Positions 22,101 through 31,461 of a DNA stretch of 64,000 nucleotides are shown in pieces (positions within the stretch are counted from its first letter, which is position 1; every line of letters begins with the position of its first letter). Under the pieces are notes generated by a model, which saw only the letters and a program-made list of their open reading frames with translations, searched no databases and was not told the DNA's origin. The position numbers and the translations under genes are program-made. The stretch comes from Ridgeia piscesae. Lineage: Eukaryota; Annelida; Polychaeta; Sabellida; Siboglinidae. Location of the stretch: assembly GCA_025642075.2 (NCBI GenBank), contig JAODUO010001347.1, positions 1-64,000 of the forward strand, given 5' to 3'.

Positions 22101-23720
22101 AAATGTCTACTGTCTCTTTCTCCCTGAAGAAAAACAATAACATTAGTACAAATGTCTACAGTCTCTTTCTCCTCCTGAAGAAAAACAACATTAGTACACA
22201 TGCCTACAGTATCTCTCTCCTGAAGAAAAACAAACATTAGTAAATGCTAGTCTCTTCTCCTCTGAAGAATAACAACAACATTAGTACACATGCCTATAGT
22301 CTCTCTCGCCTCCTGAAGAAAAACAACAACATTAGTACACATGCCTATAGTCTCTCTCACCTCCTGAAGAAAAACAACAACATTTGTACACATGCCTACA
22401 GTCTCTCTCTCCTCCTGAAGAAAAACAACAATATTAGTACACATGCCTATAGTCTCTCTCTCCTCCTGAAGAAAAACAACAACATTAGTACACATGCCTA
22501 CAGTCTCTTCTCCTCCTGAAGAAAAACAACAACATTAGTACACATGCCTATAGTCTCTCTCTCCTCCTGAAGAAAAACAACAACATTAGTACACATGCCT
22601 ACAGTCTCTTTCTCCTCCTGAAGAAAAACAACAACATTAGTACACATGCCTACAGTCTCTTTCTCCTCCTGAAGAAAAACAACAACATTAGTACACATGC
22701 CTACAGTCTCTTTCTCCTCCTGAAGAAAAACAACAAATTAGTACACATGCCTACAGTCTCTTCTCCTCCTGAAGAAAAACAAAACATTAGTACACATGCC
22801 TACAGTCTCTTTCTCCTCTGAAGAAAACAACAACATTGTACACATGCCTAAGTCTCTCTCCCTCCTGAAGAAAAACAACAAATTAGTACACATGCCTATA
22901 GTCTCTCTCCCTCCTGAAGAAAACAACAACATTTGTACACATGCCTACAGTCTCTCTCTCCTCCTGAAGAAAAACAACAATATTAGTACACATGCTCTAT
23001 AACCATCATCGCCTCCTGAAGAAAAACAACAACATTTGTACACATGCCTACAGTCTCTCTCTCCTCCTGAAGAAAAACAACAATATTAGTACACATGCCT
23101 ATAGTCTCTCTCGCCTCCTGAAGAAAAACAACAACATTTGTACACATGCCTACAGCCTCTTTCTCCTCCTGAAGAAAAACAAAAAATATTTGTACACATG
23201 CCTACAGTCTCTTTCGCCTCCTGAAGAAAAACAACAACATTTGTACACATGCCTACAGTCTCTGTCTCCTCCTGAAGAAAAACAACAATATTAGTACACA
23301 TGCCTACAGCCTCTTTCTCCTGCTGAAGAAAAACAATAACATTATCACACTCATCCATAAGAAAAACACTATTTAGTACAGAACTTGAACTAGAACTAAT
23401 ACACATGTCTATCATATTGCACGGGCCCTAAAAATAAAACAATAAACAGTATACATCTCTATAATCCCATCATGATTAAGAAGCAATGCAATGATTAGTC
23501 TATCATATCACACTCATCTGGAAGAATAATTAGAACACATCTACAATCTTTATGTACTTGTAGTATATTTTCTGAAGAAGAAAAAACCAATACTTAATAT
23601 ACGACTACCATCTCATAATCACTCTGAAGAAAAATAACAGTTAGTGCACATGTTGATCACATTGTAGTCATCCTGAAGAAAAGAAATAATTAGTACACAA
23701 ACCATTCTAAAATATAATAT
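19130..23720 (-). repeat. 51-bp tandem array of 3'-splice-site-like modules
   Basis: About 80 head-to-tail units of a 51-bp sequence occupy 19260-23345, with more decayed units on both sides (19130-19260 and 23560-23720). On the minus strand each unit reads tactaatgttgttg, tttttcttcag, GAGGAGAAAGAGACT, gtaggcatgtg: a near-perfect branch-point motif, a pyrimidine tract and an AG acceptor, followed by a purine-rich stretch. Because 51 is a multiple of three, both strands carry long frames of 17-residue repeats (minus: CTNVVVFLQEEKETVGM); these are by-products unless transcripts show otherwise. The array lies inside the intron between exons 25448-25555 and 18933-19073 of a minus-strand gene model, in the sense orientation for splicing. 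Central units are most alike and edge units most diverged, as expected from unequal crossing-over. Confidence 0.9.
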
Positions 23721-25447
23721 GAAATATTAAACATATGTTCAGGCAGTTTATCATCTTGTATTTGAGCTTAAAAAAATAAATTAACTATTACACATACCAA
23801 TATATGTGTAATATAGTTAGAGTTCTGGGGAGTGTTTCACTAAAATTACTACCGGTAATGAGCTCATGAATAAGAAATCCATCATCAAATTTAATTCTTG
23901 TTAAATTAAGGAACTTTTCAAACAGCAAACAATTCCAACCATATCACCAACCAAAATGTACTTTTTTAAGACCAAATACCAGGGGCAGGACTTAAGAGCT
24001 TATTAAAACATTACTGAAACAGTCCCAGGCTCATTTTAAAACCACACACTTTCAAGTATGACTGAAAATATTTTGTTTGGTTTTTAGTGGTTATACAATG
24101 TATCAATCAATTGTTTTTACAAGCAACCAATATTTTACTTTTTTTGTAAATAATTTAGCTCTCAAAAATGTTTTTGTTTTCTCCATGCATTTTGGCTGTC
24201 TGTCAGTTTTCTTCAGCCATGCCATGTGAACAACATCATGTGACACAAACTGGAGCATGTCAGGCGTGAGTTTCTGGCCAATGTCTCTGTTTAGAGACAT
24301 TCCCTGTGTATGTTAATGGTCTCTTTGATTTTTCTCCTGTGTCAGTTCTCTTCAAGTGCTAGGATTCTTTCATCCCACATTGAACACTGGTGGCTTGGTT
24401 AAGAAGTGCTGCAATTCCAAATGCTTTCAGTGAGCTTGTAACATGCGATTGCATGTCGGGGTAGCCAAAGGGAGGTACCTAAGCCAAGGGGAGGTGGGCC
24501 TACCTCTTCCCCATCCGAAACAATTTTTACTTCCCACATTGTAAACATTGAAACATATGAAAACAAATATATGAAATGATTGGCAAATTATACTACACCA
24601 ATTATACACTGAAATATAAGCCCTGGATAAGTAGTTATTTAATCATATTTTGATTATTTGATTGAACAAGCTACATGTCACCAGAAATCCAAACCTAGGC
24701 CAGCTAAAACAAACTGATTGTGTAACCAGTGTCCTATGTAGAAAACCATTCACTGCTTGGTAATTTATAACATAAACAATGGTAGGGCTCATTTAAGCAA
24801 CATAGTTTAATTTATGACAAATTAAGTATTACATTTAATGGTAAGCAAAATGATTTATAAGTAGCTACACATTCAAATTGTGACGTGCTATATCTCGTAC
24901 TATAACTTTTTGCGTGGACAAAATTGGTTGGTAGTGTGTAAAAAACACATCAAAAGTAGTATAAATGTGTTTTTTAGTAATCATTTCGCAAAATAGCATA
25001 TAATTTATATGTTATAAAATAACATCAAATGCCAGATTTAAATAGTAGGAAGTGCAATCAAATACCCGGGTGTAAGTAGAAATTGTTTGATTTTGTAACT
25101 AAATATTAACATTCATACTTCTATTAATAACAAACGTAATACTCCTTATTCACAAACACAACTTCACGGAAAATTTACTCAATATAATAGTTTAGATAAT
25201 ACATCGATAATGTAATGTTCTATTACATTTTCCATGGTATCAAATTGCTAATGGTGTGGCTGCCATGGTTACTATTACACAAACTGATTAGTATTGAAGA
25301 TTGTATTCACTTTCCATGTATTATACACAATACAAAATGTGGTCTATATAGTCTTATAGATCAAGATTATGTCAAGTTACTTAAAATACATTTTACCAGA
25401 AGTTTGTGTCCTTCGAAGGTGCAATAACCAGAAAATATCCTACTGAC
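23721..25447. other. Intron sequence, mostly featureless
   Basis: AT-rich, apart from a possible zinc-finger relic at 24110-24400. An imperfect inverted repeat (ctattacacata / tatgtgtaatatag) lies at about 23786-23816. Nothing else is recognised. Confidence 0.4.
24110..24400 (-). pseudogene. Possible old zinc-finger relic
   Basis: The minus strand contains HLKRTDTGEKSKRP after a stop, a linker-like phrase of C2H2 arrays. About 28 codons further there is a CVT-stop-CCSHGMAEEN stretch that could be the next finger. Cysteines and histidines are mostly lost and frames are broken. It is more diverged than, and does not resemble, the 84-bp arrays elsewhere in the window. Confidence 0.25.
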
Positions 25448-25555
25448 CTGTTTCTCCCCGATTTCTTTGTCGTATTTCCCCGCCTTTTCCCGTTTCTCCT
25501 GTGTCTGCGATGCGTTTCTTCTCCGTTGTGCTCTTCCAGGGCAGGGTCTCGCCCT
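25448..25555 (-). CDS. Candidate upstream exon of the coiled-coil gene
   Basis: The donor CAG/gtcagtag fixes the edge at 25448. The frame that leaves in phase 0 reads GRAQRRRNASQTQEKREKAG then KYDKEIGEKQ, a basic-to-charged helical segment that joins naturally to VDYEMRHNVY of the 18933-19073 exon. The upstream edge is uncertain: an in-frame TAA lies near 25585, and the possible acceptor atccgag/GGC is weak, so 25555 is approximate. A longer open frame on the same strand in another phase (MPMIRGRDPALEEHNGEE) would not splice in frame to the next exon. Confidence 0.45.
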
Positions 25556-26443
25556 CGGATCATTGGCATTGTACAGTTAAAACTGAAGTTCAGTGTCGAT
25601 CGTATTTTAAGTTGTAGTCGTCTTCCTGAGACTGAAGTAAAGAACAAAATAACGATTACAATTGTAGTTTGTATTGTTATGGCACTGTCAGTTTTCTTGA
25701 ATTCTACTTGTTTCGCAAGCAAAAACCTATCAAAATTATGAGGAAGAAAAGAACGCAGTTTACCGTTCGCGTAGTCGAGATTGCTATGGAGATGCGTTAT
25801 ACAGACGTGCTGTGACGTAATATCCGAAATGCTCGTGGCCAGGATAAGCGTCATTTTCACATCACGTGGTCTGCGGAACAGGCCGTGATTTAGACTCAGA
25901 GACAGAGATCGCGTCTTTGTTCTGAAATGTCCGGTATCGAATCCTAGTTCACTTATTGATCTCTCTGTCCCTCATTCACAAACAATGAAACCTACCATTT
26001 TTTGCGCGTATTTGTATCTTTTTACATTAACGTGTCGAAATGAATGAGGATACTAGAAACAGCCGAACAATAATACTGCAAAACACTTATCTCCGGCGTC
26101 TGGCACGTACAGTGCCGCACTCTATCGGCATCCGGTAAACGTAGTTCCTGCGAGCGAACTGTCCGCCAGGTGCTTTCCGAAAGTGCAAAGTCGAATAAAA
26201 AAATTAGAGAACATAATATTAACGGCGATGTTATACGGCGAAGAAATACCTCATCTTGAATTGTATTAACGGGACGTCTTTCTTTATCAGACACATTATA
26301 ATTCAATTCGTTAAAGTTAGGCGAAGCAACAAGACAACCAACGGAAAGACATCGGTTTCTTTAAATTTCAGCACTGCCTGGGCTCGTTCTTGTGTGTTGC
26401 TTCCTGAAGGTAGAATCGGCCCCAGACAGTACACAACGAGTTT
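25556..26443. other. No recognisable gene; CG-richer patches
   Basis: 25850-26380 has scattered CG dinucleotides and a minus-strand frame at 26022-26306 without recognisable motifs. It could hold 5' exons or the promoter of the minus-strand gene model, but no splice pair could be fixed. Confidence 0.3.
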
Positions 26444-26444
26444 G

Positions 26445-26533
<89 letters not shown>

Positions 26534-26579
26534 GTAACACACACACAAACACACAAACACACAAACACACAAACACACA

Positions 26580-26651
<72 letters not shown>

Positions 26652-26662
26652 CACACACAGGC
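26444..26662. repeat. Compound microsatellite (TA)n-(CACACAAA)n-(GCAC)n-(CA)n
   Basis: (TA)n to 26530, then cacacaaa units, a pure (gcac)n of about 15 units at 26580-26640, and (ca)n to 26659. Long frames through it are artefacts. The alternating purine/pyrimidine tract could adopt Z-DNA. Confidence 0.95.
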
Positions 26663-26689
26663 ATAGGCACAGAGTAAATAATTCATAAA

Positions 26690-27060
26690 GTCGACTAAGA
26701 ATACTAAAAATAACAACTTTGGAAACAAGAAGTGTGAGAGCCGATTTATTGGAAGTTTTAAAAATAATAAATGGGTTGGATAGTATTTTTCCTGCCGACT
26801 TCTTTATTATGGAAAACGAGCATGGCAAAACAAGAGGGCACCCTTACAAAATAAGCAAATTACACTTTAGCCTTGATATACGAAAGTACTCTTTCACTCA
26901 AACGATAGTAAACGATTGGAATAGACTTCTTGGAAGTGCTGTTATGTCCGCAAGCGTCAATCAATTTAAGGGTCACATTGACAAGTATCTGCGAAATAGG
27001 GCGGAGGATTACACGAGTCAGCGATTGACTCCCTTCCTCGTCAACTCATCGACTACGTAG
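26690..27060 (+). mobile_element. LINE fragment, extreme C-terminus of the RT protein
   Basis: An open plus-strand frame reads [78 protein letters not shown] and a final stop. This is the conserved tail of CR1/jockey-group reverse-transcriptase proteins (ETRRxRADLLEV...; NDWNxLP). The 5' side is cut by the microsatellite at 26444-26662. After the stop a short ggtaaggtaaagg-type tail follows. The frame is intact over 120 codons, so this copy is relatively young, though truncated. Confidence 0.75.
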
Positions 27061-27589
27061 TAAAAGAGGATTCAAGGAAAATTCAAGGTAAGGTAAAGGT
27101 TCATAATGTATGCGTTCAGGCGCCATTAACATTGCGTGGCATTTGCAATGGCCAACGTACGCGCAATCGATATTGTAATCTGTGCCAACCTAATTTTTAT
27201 GATTATCAGTTCAATATTAGAAAGTTATTATTAAATATGTGTTGCATATGTGCAAATCAGTGTTTTTTTACGGAAAACAGACGAAATTTCAAAACAGTTA
27301 AATTTACGGCATCAGGACAGGTCATCAGGATTACTTGTGATTGCGTCGCGACCTACTTCCAGTTTAATCACTACAGGAAAACATTATTAATCTGATCAAT
27401 CCACTTCTTAAACAGTTGATATATAGTAAATTGTGTAAACAGAACTTAATACATGTATATTGTTAGCGTGTCAGTATTACAATTTCATGATAGAAAGTAC
27501 AGACAGTTAATATTTCCACTTTAATATACACCACCCAATACCTGTAATTCAGATTTTATAATTTTACCATTTGGTTTACAGTTATGTGA
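27061..27589. other. No recognisable feature
   Basis: AT-rich; a short plus-strand frame at 27132-27395 has scattered cysteines but no zinc-binding spacing that I recognise. Confidence 0.4.
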
Positions 27590-28499
27590 ACAACCTATTT
27601 TGTTGATGTTATCAATAACAGCGTTACGATAACAGAGTGAAGTATAGACAGTGACGAATGGAGCAATCGTTGTCTTTTGGTTAATCACATTTGTAAATTA
27701 CATTACTGTCAAAATACAACATACGGTTATAGTGAAGCACTCTACATGAATTAAAGCGTTCTCTGTGTAGCCTATATCTATGCCTGGATTGACACTGAGT
27801 GAGACGCGAAGGTCATGTGCAGAGAATGATTGAATGCTGTATAAACCATGTTTCACCGGCAATTGATTACTATTAGCGTGCACGTGAACGTATCTGACCA
27901 CGTCCATAACCTGAGGCAGAGCTTGGTATCTGGCATAAGTAATTTTTGAAATGGAATATGTTGTATTACAATGACATCAATTCAGGCATCTATTTACAAA
28001 CATAATCATTGTTATGGATTTTTTACATCAATAAGTTTAACATATACGGCTTCCAGGAAGATTTCAACCGTTAATAAGAATTTATTTGGAACACTGGCAC
28101 TTTTGTGATAGTGGTCCCTATACTATTCGCACAAGTCAAGGCCATGAATATTTGGATCAGTTTTCCCAGACTTCGTTATAATAATTTGCATTTTCTTTCT
28201 ATATCACATGGTATTTACTGTTAACAGCATTCGTCACATGACACGTAACACCATAGATACAGCATGAAGCAATTTAGTTACTGTTACCATACACCATAGG
28301 GTTTTACTAAGGCACATCCCAATACAACGGTTCATGAAGTGGTAAACTTGCGAAGTAAGATTTGAGGAGGTATTTTATAACTGAGATACTGTCACGTTTC
28401 TATAGTATGCCAGAAAACTGCAACATAGAAGTACCACAGACAACAGCATGTGCCTTAAAAAGACAACTTTGTGAAGATCTGTGCATTACAGTTACAACA
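27590..28499. repeat. Zinc-finger cassette 3' flank, copy C
   Basis: Colinear with 5800-6625 of copy A and 35430-36255 of copy B (gacgaatggagcaatc, gaaggtcatgtgcagagaat, acatcaattcaggcat, catgacacgtaac, gttcatgaagtgg). It leads into zinc-finger copy C as in A and B. No corresponding 5' flank of the gene is present on the other side. Confidence 0.75.
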
Positions 28500-29396
28500 T
28501 TTATAAGGTTTCTAGCCAGTGTGGAAACGGACATGATTATTCAAAGTACCACTTTGTGATAATTACAAAATGCAGGTATGATGTTTGTAGGGTCCTTGTG
28601 TGGTTACTTACGTGTGTCTTATAATTATCATTTCGTGAGAACTGTGCACCACAGACATCACATTTATATGGTTTATCCCGTGTGTGGTTACGCACATGAC
28701 ACTTCCAGTGTCTACTTTGTGAGAATTGTGCACCACAGGTATCACATTTGAACGGTTTTCCCCCAGTGTGTGTACAGTTATGACCCTTGAAACAACCACA
28801 TTGTGAGAATCGTGCGCCACATGGATTACATATGTATGGTTTATCCCATGTGTGGATACGGACATGGTTCATCAAACTACCACTTTGTGAGAATTGTGAA
28901 CCACAGGTATCACATTTGTATGGTTTCTCCCCTGTGTTGATATGGGCATGTTTCTTCAAACTACTACTTTCTGAGAATTGTGCACCACATGTATCCCATT
29001 TGTAGGGTTTATGCCCAGTGTGGATACGGACATGTGTCTTCAAATGACCATTTTGGGAGAATCGTTCACCACAGGTATCACATTTGTATGGTTTCTCACC
29101 TATGTGGATACGGACATGTGTCTCCAAATTACCACTTTTTGAAAATTGTGCACCAAAGGTATCACATTTGTATGGTTTATGCCCAGTGTGGATAAGGACA
29201 TGTTTCTTCAAACTACCAGTTTGTGAGAATTGTGCACCACAGGTATCACATTTGTGTGGTGTCACCCCTTTGTGGATAGGGATATGTTTCCTTAAATTAC
29301 CACTTTCTGAGAATTGTGCACAGGTATCACATTTGTTAGTGTGGATACGGACATGTGTCTTCAAATGACCACTCTCTGAGAATTGGGCCCTCATGG
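28500..29396 (-). pseudogene. C2H2 zinc-finger copy C, 5'-truncated and degenerate
   Basis: The open frame covers ten finger units, but the array starts abruptly at about 29396 in the middle of a finger, with no N-terminal region. Finger defects include CDTFG (Cys to Phe), KWDTCG (Cys to Trp) with a final HIN (His to Asn), and TNKCDTCAQF with shortened spacing. The stop used by genes A and B is changed (TGA to TCA), adding SYLHFVIITKWYFE from the fossil finger. It abuts the inverted gene fragment at 29425, so a rearrangement removed its front half. Confidence 0.75.
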
Positions 29397-29424
29397 CTTG
29401 TGAACACCCCTTCACCAATTAGTT

Positions 29425-30330
29425 CACTTCTCTCGCCCAATGACTCTGACACGCTCACGAATCTTGATCGATCGATATTTGTCGCCTTTTGCAGTGAGGA
29501 AACTGGGCTTGGTGAATGCACTAAGTTGTCCATGAGTCATAAGGTCTACCAGCAAGATCAGTGCGTCAGTGTCAGGCGACCACACATCTATGTCTCTCAG
29601 AATTTAGTCACCGACGACATCAATTACTTGCAAAGGAACCATGGTGTCTGCCTCCTCATGATAATGAGTGGACATCGACTTAGCCATGGAGTGGGGTTTA
29701 TTGATCAGATCTGTGGTACCTTTCGTGACCACGTCCTTTTCTTCGATCCTTTATATTCCTCCAGTATGGTACCAAGAATGTTGGAGAGGAGCGCCTTTGT
29801 CTTTTAGGCAGAGAGCAGCTCTTAGACGGTAGTTTTTAGCAATGTCCATCTCGTCATGGATCGCAAACTCCATCTCCTTTCCTTGTGCTCGCTTGGCCCT
29901 TATCTTCTGTTTCAGCGATTGAGCGATGTCATAGCAGTCAAATATGACGCGCCTCTCATCGTACGGTTTCACCATACTTTTCATTATCTTGACAAATGCA
30001 CTTTTGAAATTGATGATCTTCTTCATGCCTGGACTTTTTTATACATTGAACTACAGCCATACTGTGAATGATGATAATATGGTCATGAGGTTGAACTAAG
30101 TCATCACTGCGAATGTTGAGGAGGCCTTCGTGTGTATCATAGTGTACTGTTGCCTGGACCGGTGTTTGTTTACGTGGTGCCTGGATGATTGCATCGGATG
30201 GTGTCTGTGTCTCAGTCCGAATGAGACTTGCCTCGTGAACAGCATGTATGTTGGATGCTTTGTCTGTTGGAATGAGGAGTGATCCAACTTCTCGATGGGC
30301 CGCATTTCTTCGGGCAGCTTGTTTGATCAG
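29425..30330 (-). pseudogene. Dispersed PIN-like/CXC-type gene, middle part (inverted)
   Basis: Read leftwards from 30330: ILIKQAARRNAAHREVGSLL, IPTDKASNIHAVHEASLIR, then after a frameshift in an A-run near 30030, SMVKPYDERRVIFDCYDIAQ and RAKRAQGKEMEFAIHDEMD. Then come HYHEEADTMVPLQVIDVVGD, a stop at 29604-29606, and DIDVWSPDTDALILLVDL followed by KGDKYRSIKIRERV. HEEADT...DTD(V/A)LILL followed by a C-terminal cysteine-rich CXC segment is a combination I know from a large dispersed protein family in invertebrate genomes, probably spread by or as mobile elements; its function is not established. The plus-strand frame over 29355-29807 is only a shadow. Confidence 0.55.
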
Positions 30331-30331
30331 T

Positions 30332-30753
30332 ATACAGCTCCGGAGGTGCAACTACCATACATACCAGCGTTGCGTTGGGAACTGTTCAATTCCAGGAATT
30401 TGGAGGGCGAGAATCTTCTTAAGACCAGAGCAACATGGATGCCCCATATCTTACGCACCAAATGTTTGGCTATGGAGGACAAAAGCAATACAGTACCTCA
30501 CCCATGCCTACTGCCCCTATAGGAAAATGGATGGATGCTTGTCGGGGACGAGTATGTCCCAGTCCGGTGTCTCTACAAACCAGCACCAGTTGCCGTCTTA
30601 GAACTGATCAAATGTGGCTGCAAGACATCTTGCAAGGGTCACTGCTCATGCAAGAAGAACAACCTCCCCTGCATGGCTCTCTGCAAATGCCACAATTCTG
30701 ATTGCAGCAACCTTGCTGCCTACAGGATGATAGCAGATGAAGATTATGTATGA
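30332..30753 (+). pseudogene. Same family, C-terminal cysteine-rich part (opposite strand)
   Basis: Plus-strand frames read QYTAPEVQLPYIPALRWELF, NSRNLEGENL and ATWMPHILRT, then, after frameshifts near 30420-30530, VGDEYVPVRCLYKPAP and LELIKCGCKTSCKGHCSCKK followed by NNLPCMALCKC. The last segment has the spaced-cysteine pattern of tesmin/TSO1-like CXC regions. In the intact family this part follows the HEEADT part on the same strand. Here it lies head to head with it, joined at about 30330, so the gene has been broken by an inversion. Confidence 0.55.
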
Positions 30754-30869
30754 CTGTTGCAGGAGGATGAACAAGGATGACACTATCAGAAGATTGTCAG
30801 GACAACATTAAATAGGTTGCCTGACATGCAGTGCAGTTCATTATTGGTTACTACTTCTGTTTGCCCATT

Positions 30870-30873
<4 letters not shown>

Positions 30874-30929
<56 letters not shown>

Positions 30930-30937
30930 CACACAAA

Positions 30938-31006
<69 letters not shown>
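30874..31006. repeat. (TA)n-(CA)n compound microsatellite
   Basis: (TA)n to 30925, caccacacaaaaaa, then about 35 CA units to 31006. Confidence 0.95.
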
Positions 31007-31007
<1 letters not shown>

Positions 31008-31449
31008 AGGCTAAATGCTGCATAGGGAGACCAGTGAATATGCGACCGCCTACAGGAGACCGGCCGTATATATTTATGTAACTGATTTTCCAATTATGTC
31101 TAATTGGGACATAGTCTGTAATACAAATGCACACCACCAACTACAATATTGTTATGGTATTGTAATAAATCGGCCTCCTTAAAACCTATATGCTTAGATG
31201 CCGCGTACGGGAGACCGGTGTGTAATCGGAAGTTAATTATTAGTTATACTTATCTGCAGTATTAAACCCAATACCACGATAACAATAACAACATAAATAT
31301 ATATGCAGATACACAAATTGACAGCGCCACATTTAACAAATGTACAACATATGGCTAGGAGATCCGTCAAATATTTGTTTTCTTAATATCAAACAAGCAT
31401 ATAGTACACTGTGCACGGAACGCTAACCCCTCAATCAATATATAGCAAC
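31007..31449. other. No gene; degenerate W-repeat motifs, inverted
   Basis: Contains gcatagggagaccagtg (31020), caggagaccggccg (31050) and ccgcgtacgggagaccgg (31200), inverse complements of the W motif found at 5079-5160 and 34870-34950. The rest is AT-rich. The LINE at 31462-34636 inserted just downstream. Confidence 0.4.
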
Positions 31450-31461
31450 ACTTTTAAACCA

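Noticed and set aside
21595..22140. Open frames of 17-residue repeats on both strands of the 51-bp array as a repeat protein
   Set aside because: The unit is 51 bp and stop-free by composition; both strands are open equally, starts are arbitrary, and one-base indels break the frames often. The minus frame would only matter if splicing enters the array.
19130..23720. CRISPR-like array
   Set aside because: Units abut without unique spacers and the genome is animal; it is a minisatellite.
26361..26828. Open frames through (TA)n, (CA)n and (GCAC)n tracts (also 30841-31140 and 62427-63132)
   Set aside because: Low-complexity translations with no coding signal.
29355..29807. 150-codon plus-strand frame
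   Set aside because: The opposite strand reads recognisable family motifs (HYHEEADTMV, SPDTDALILL); the plus frame is its shadow.
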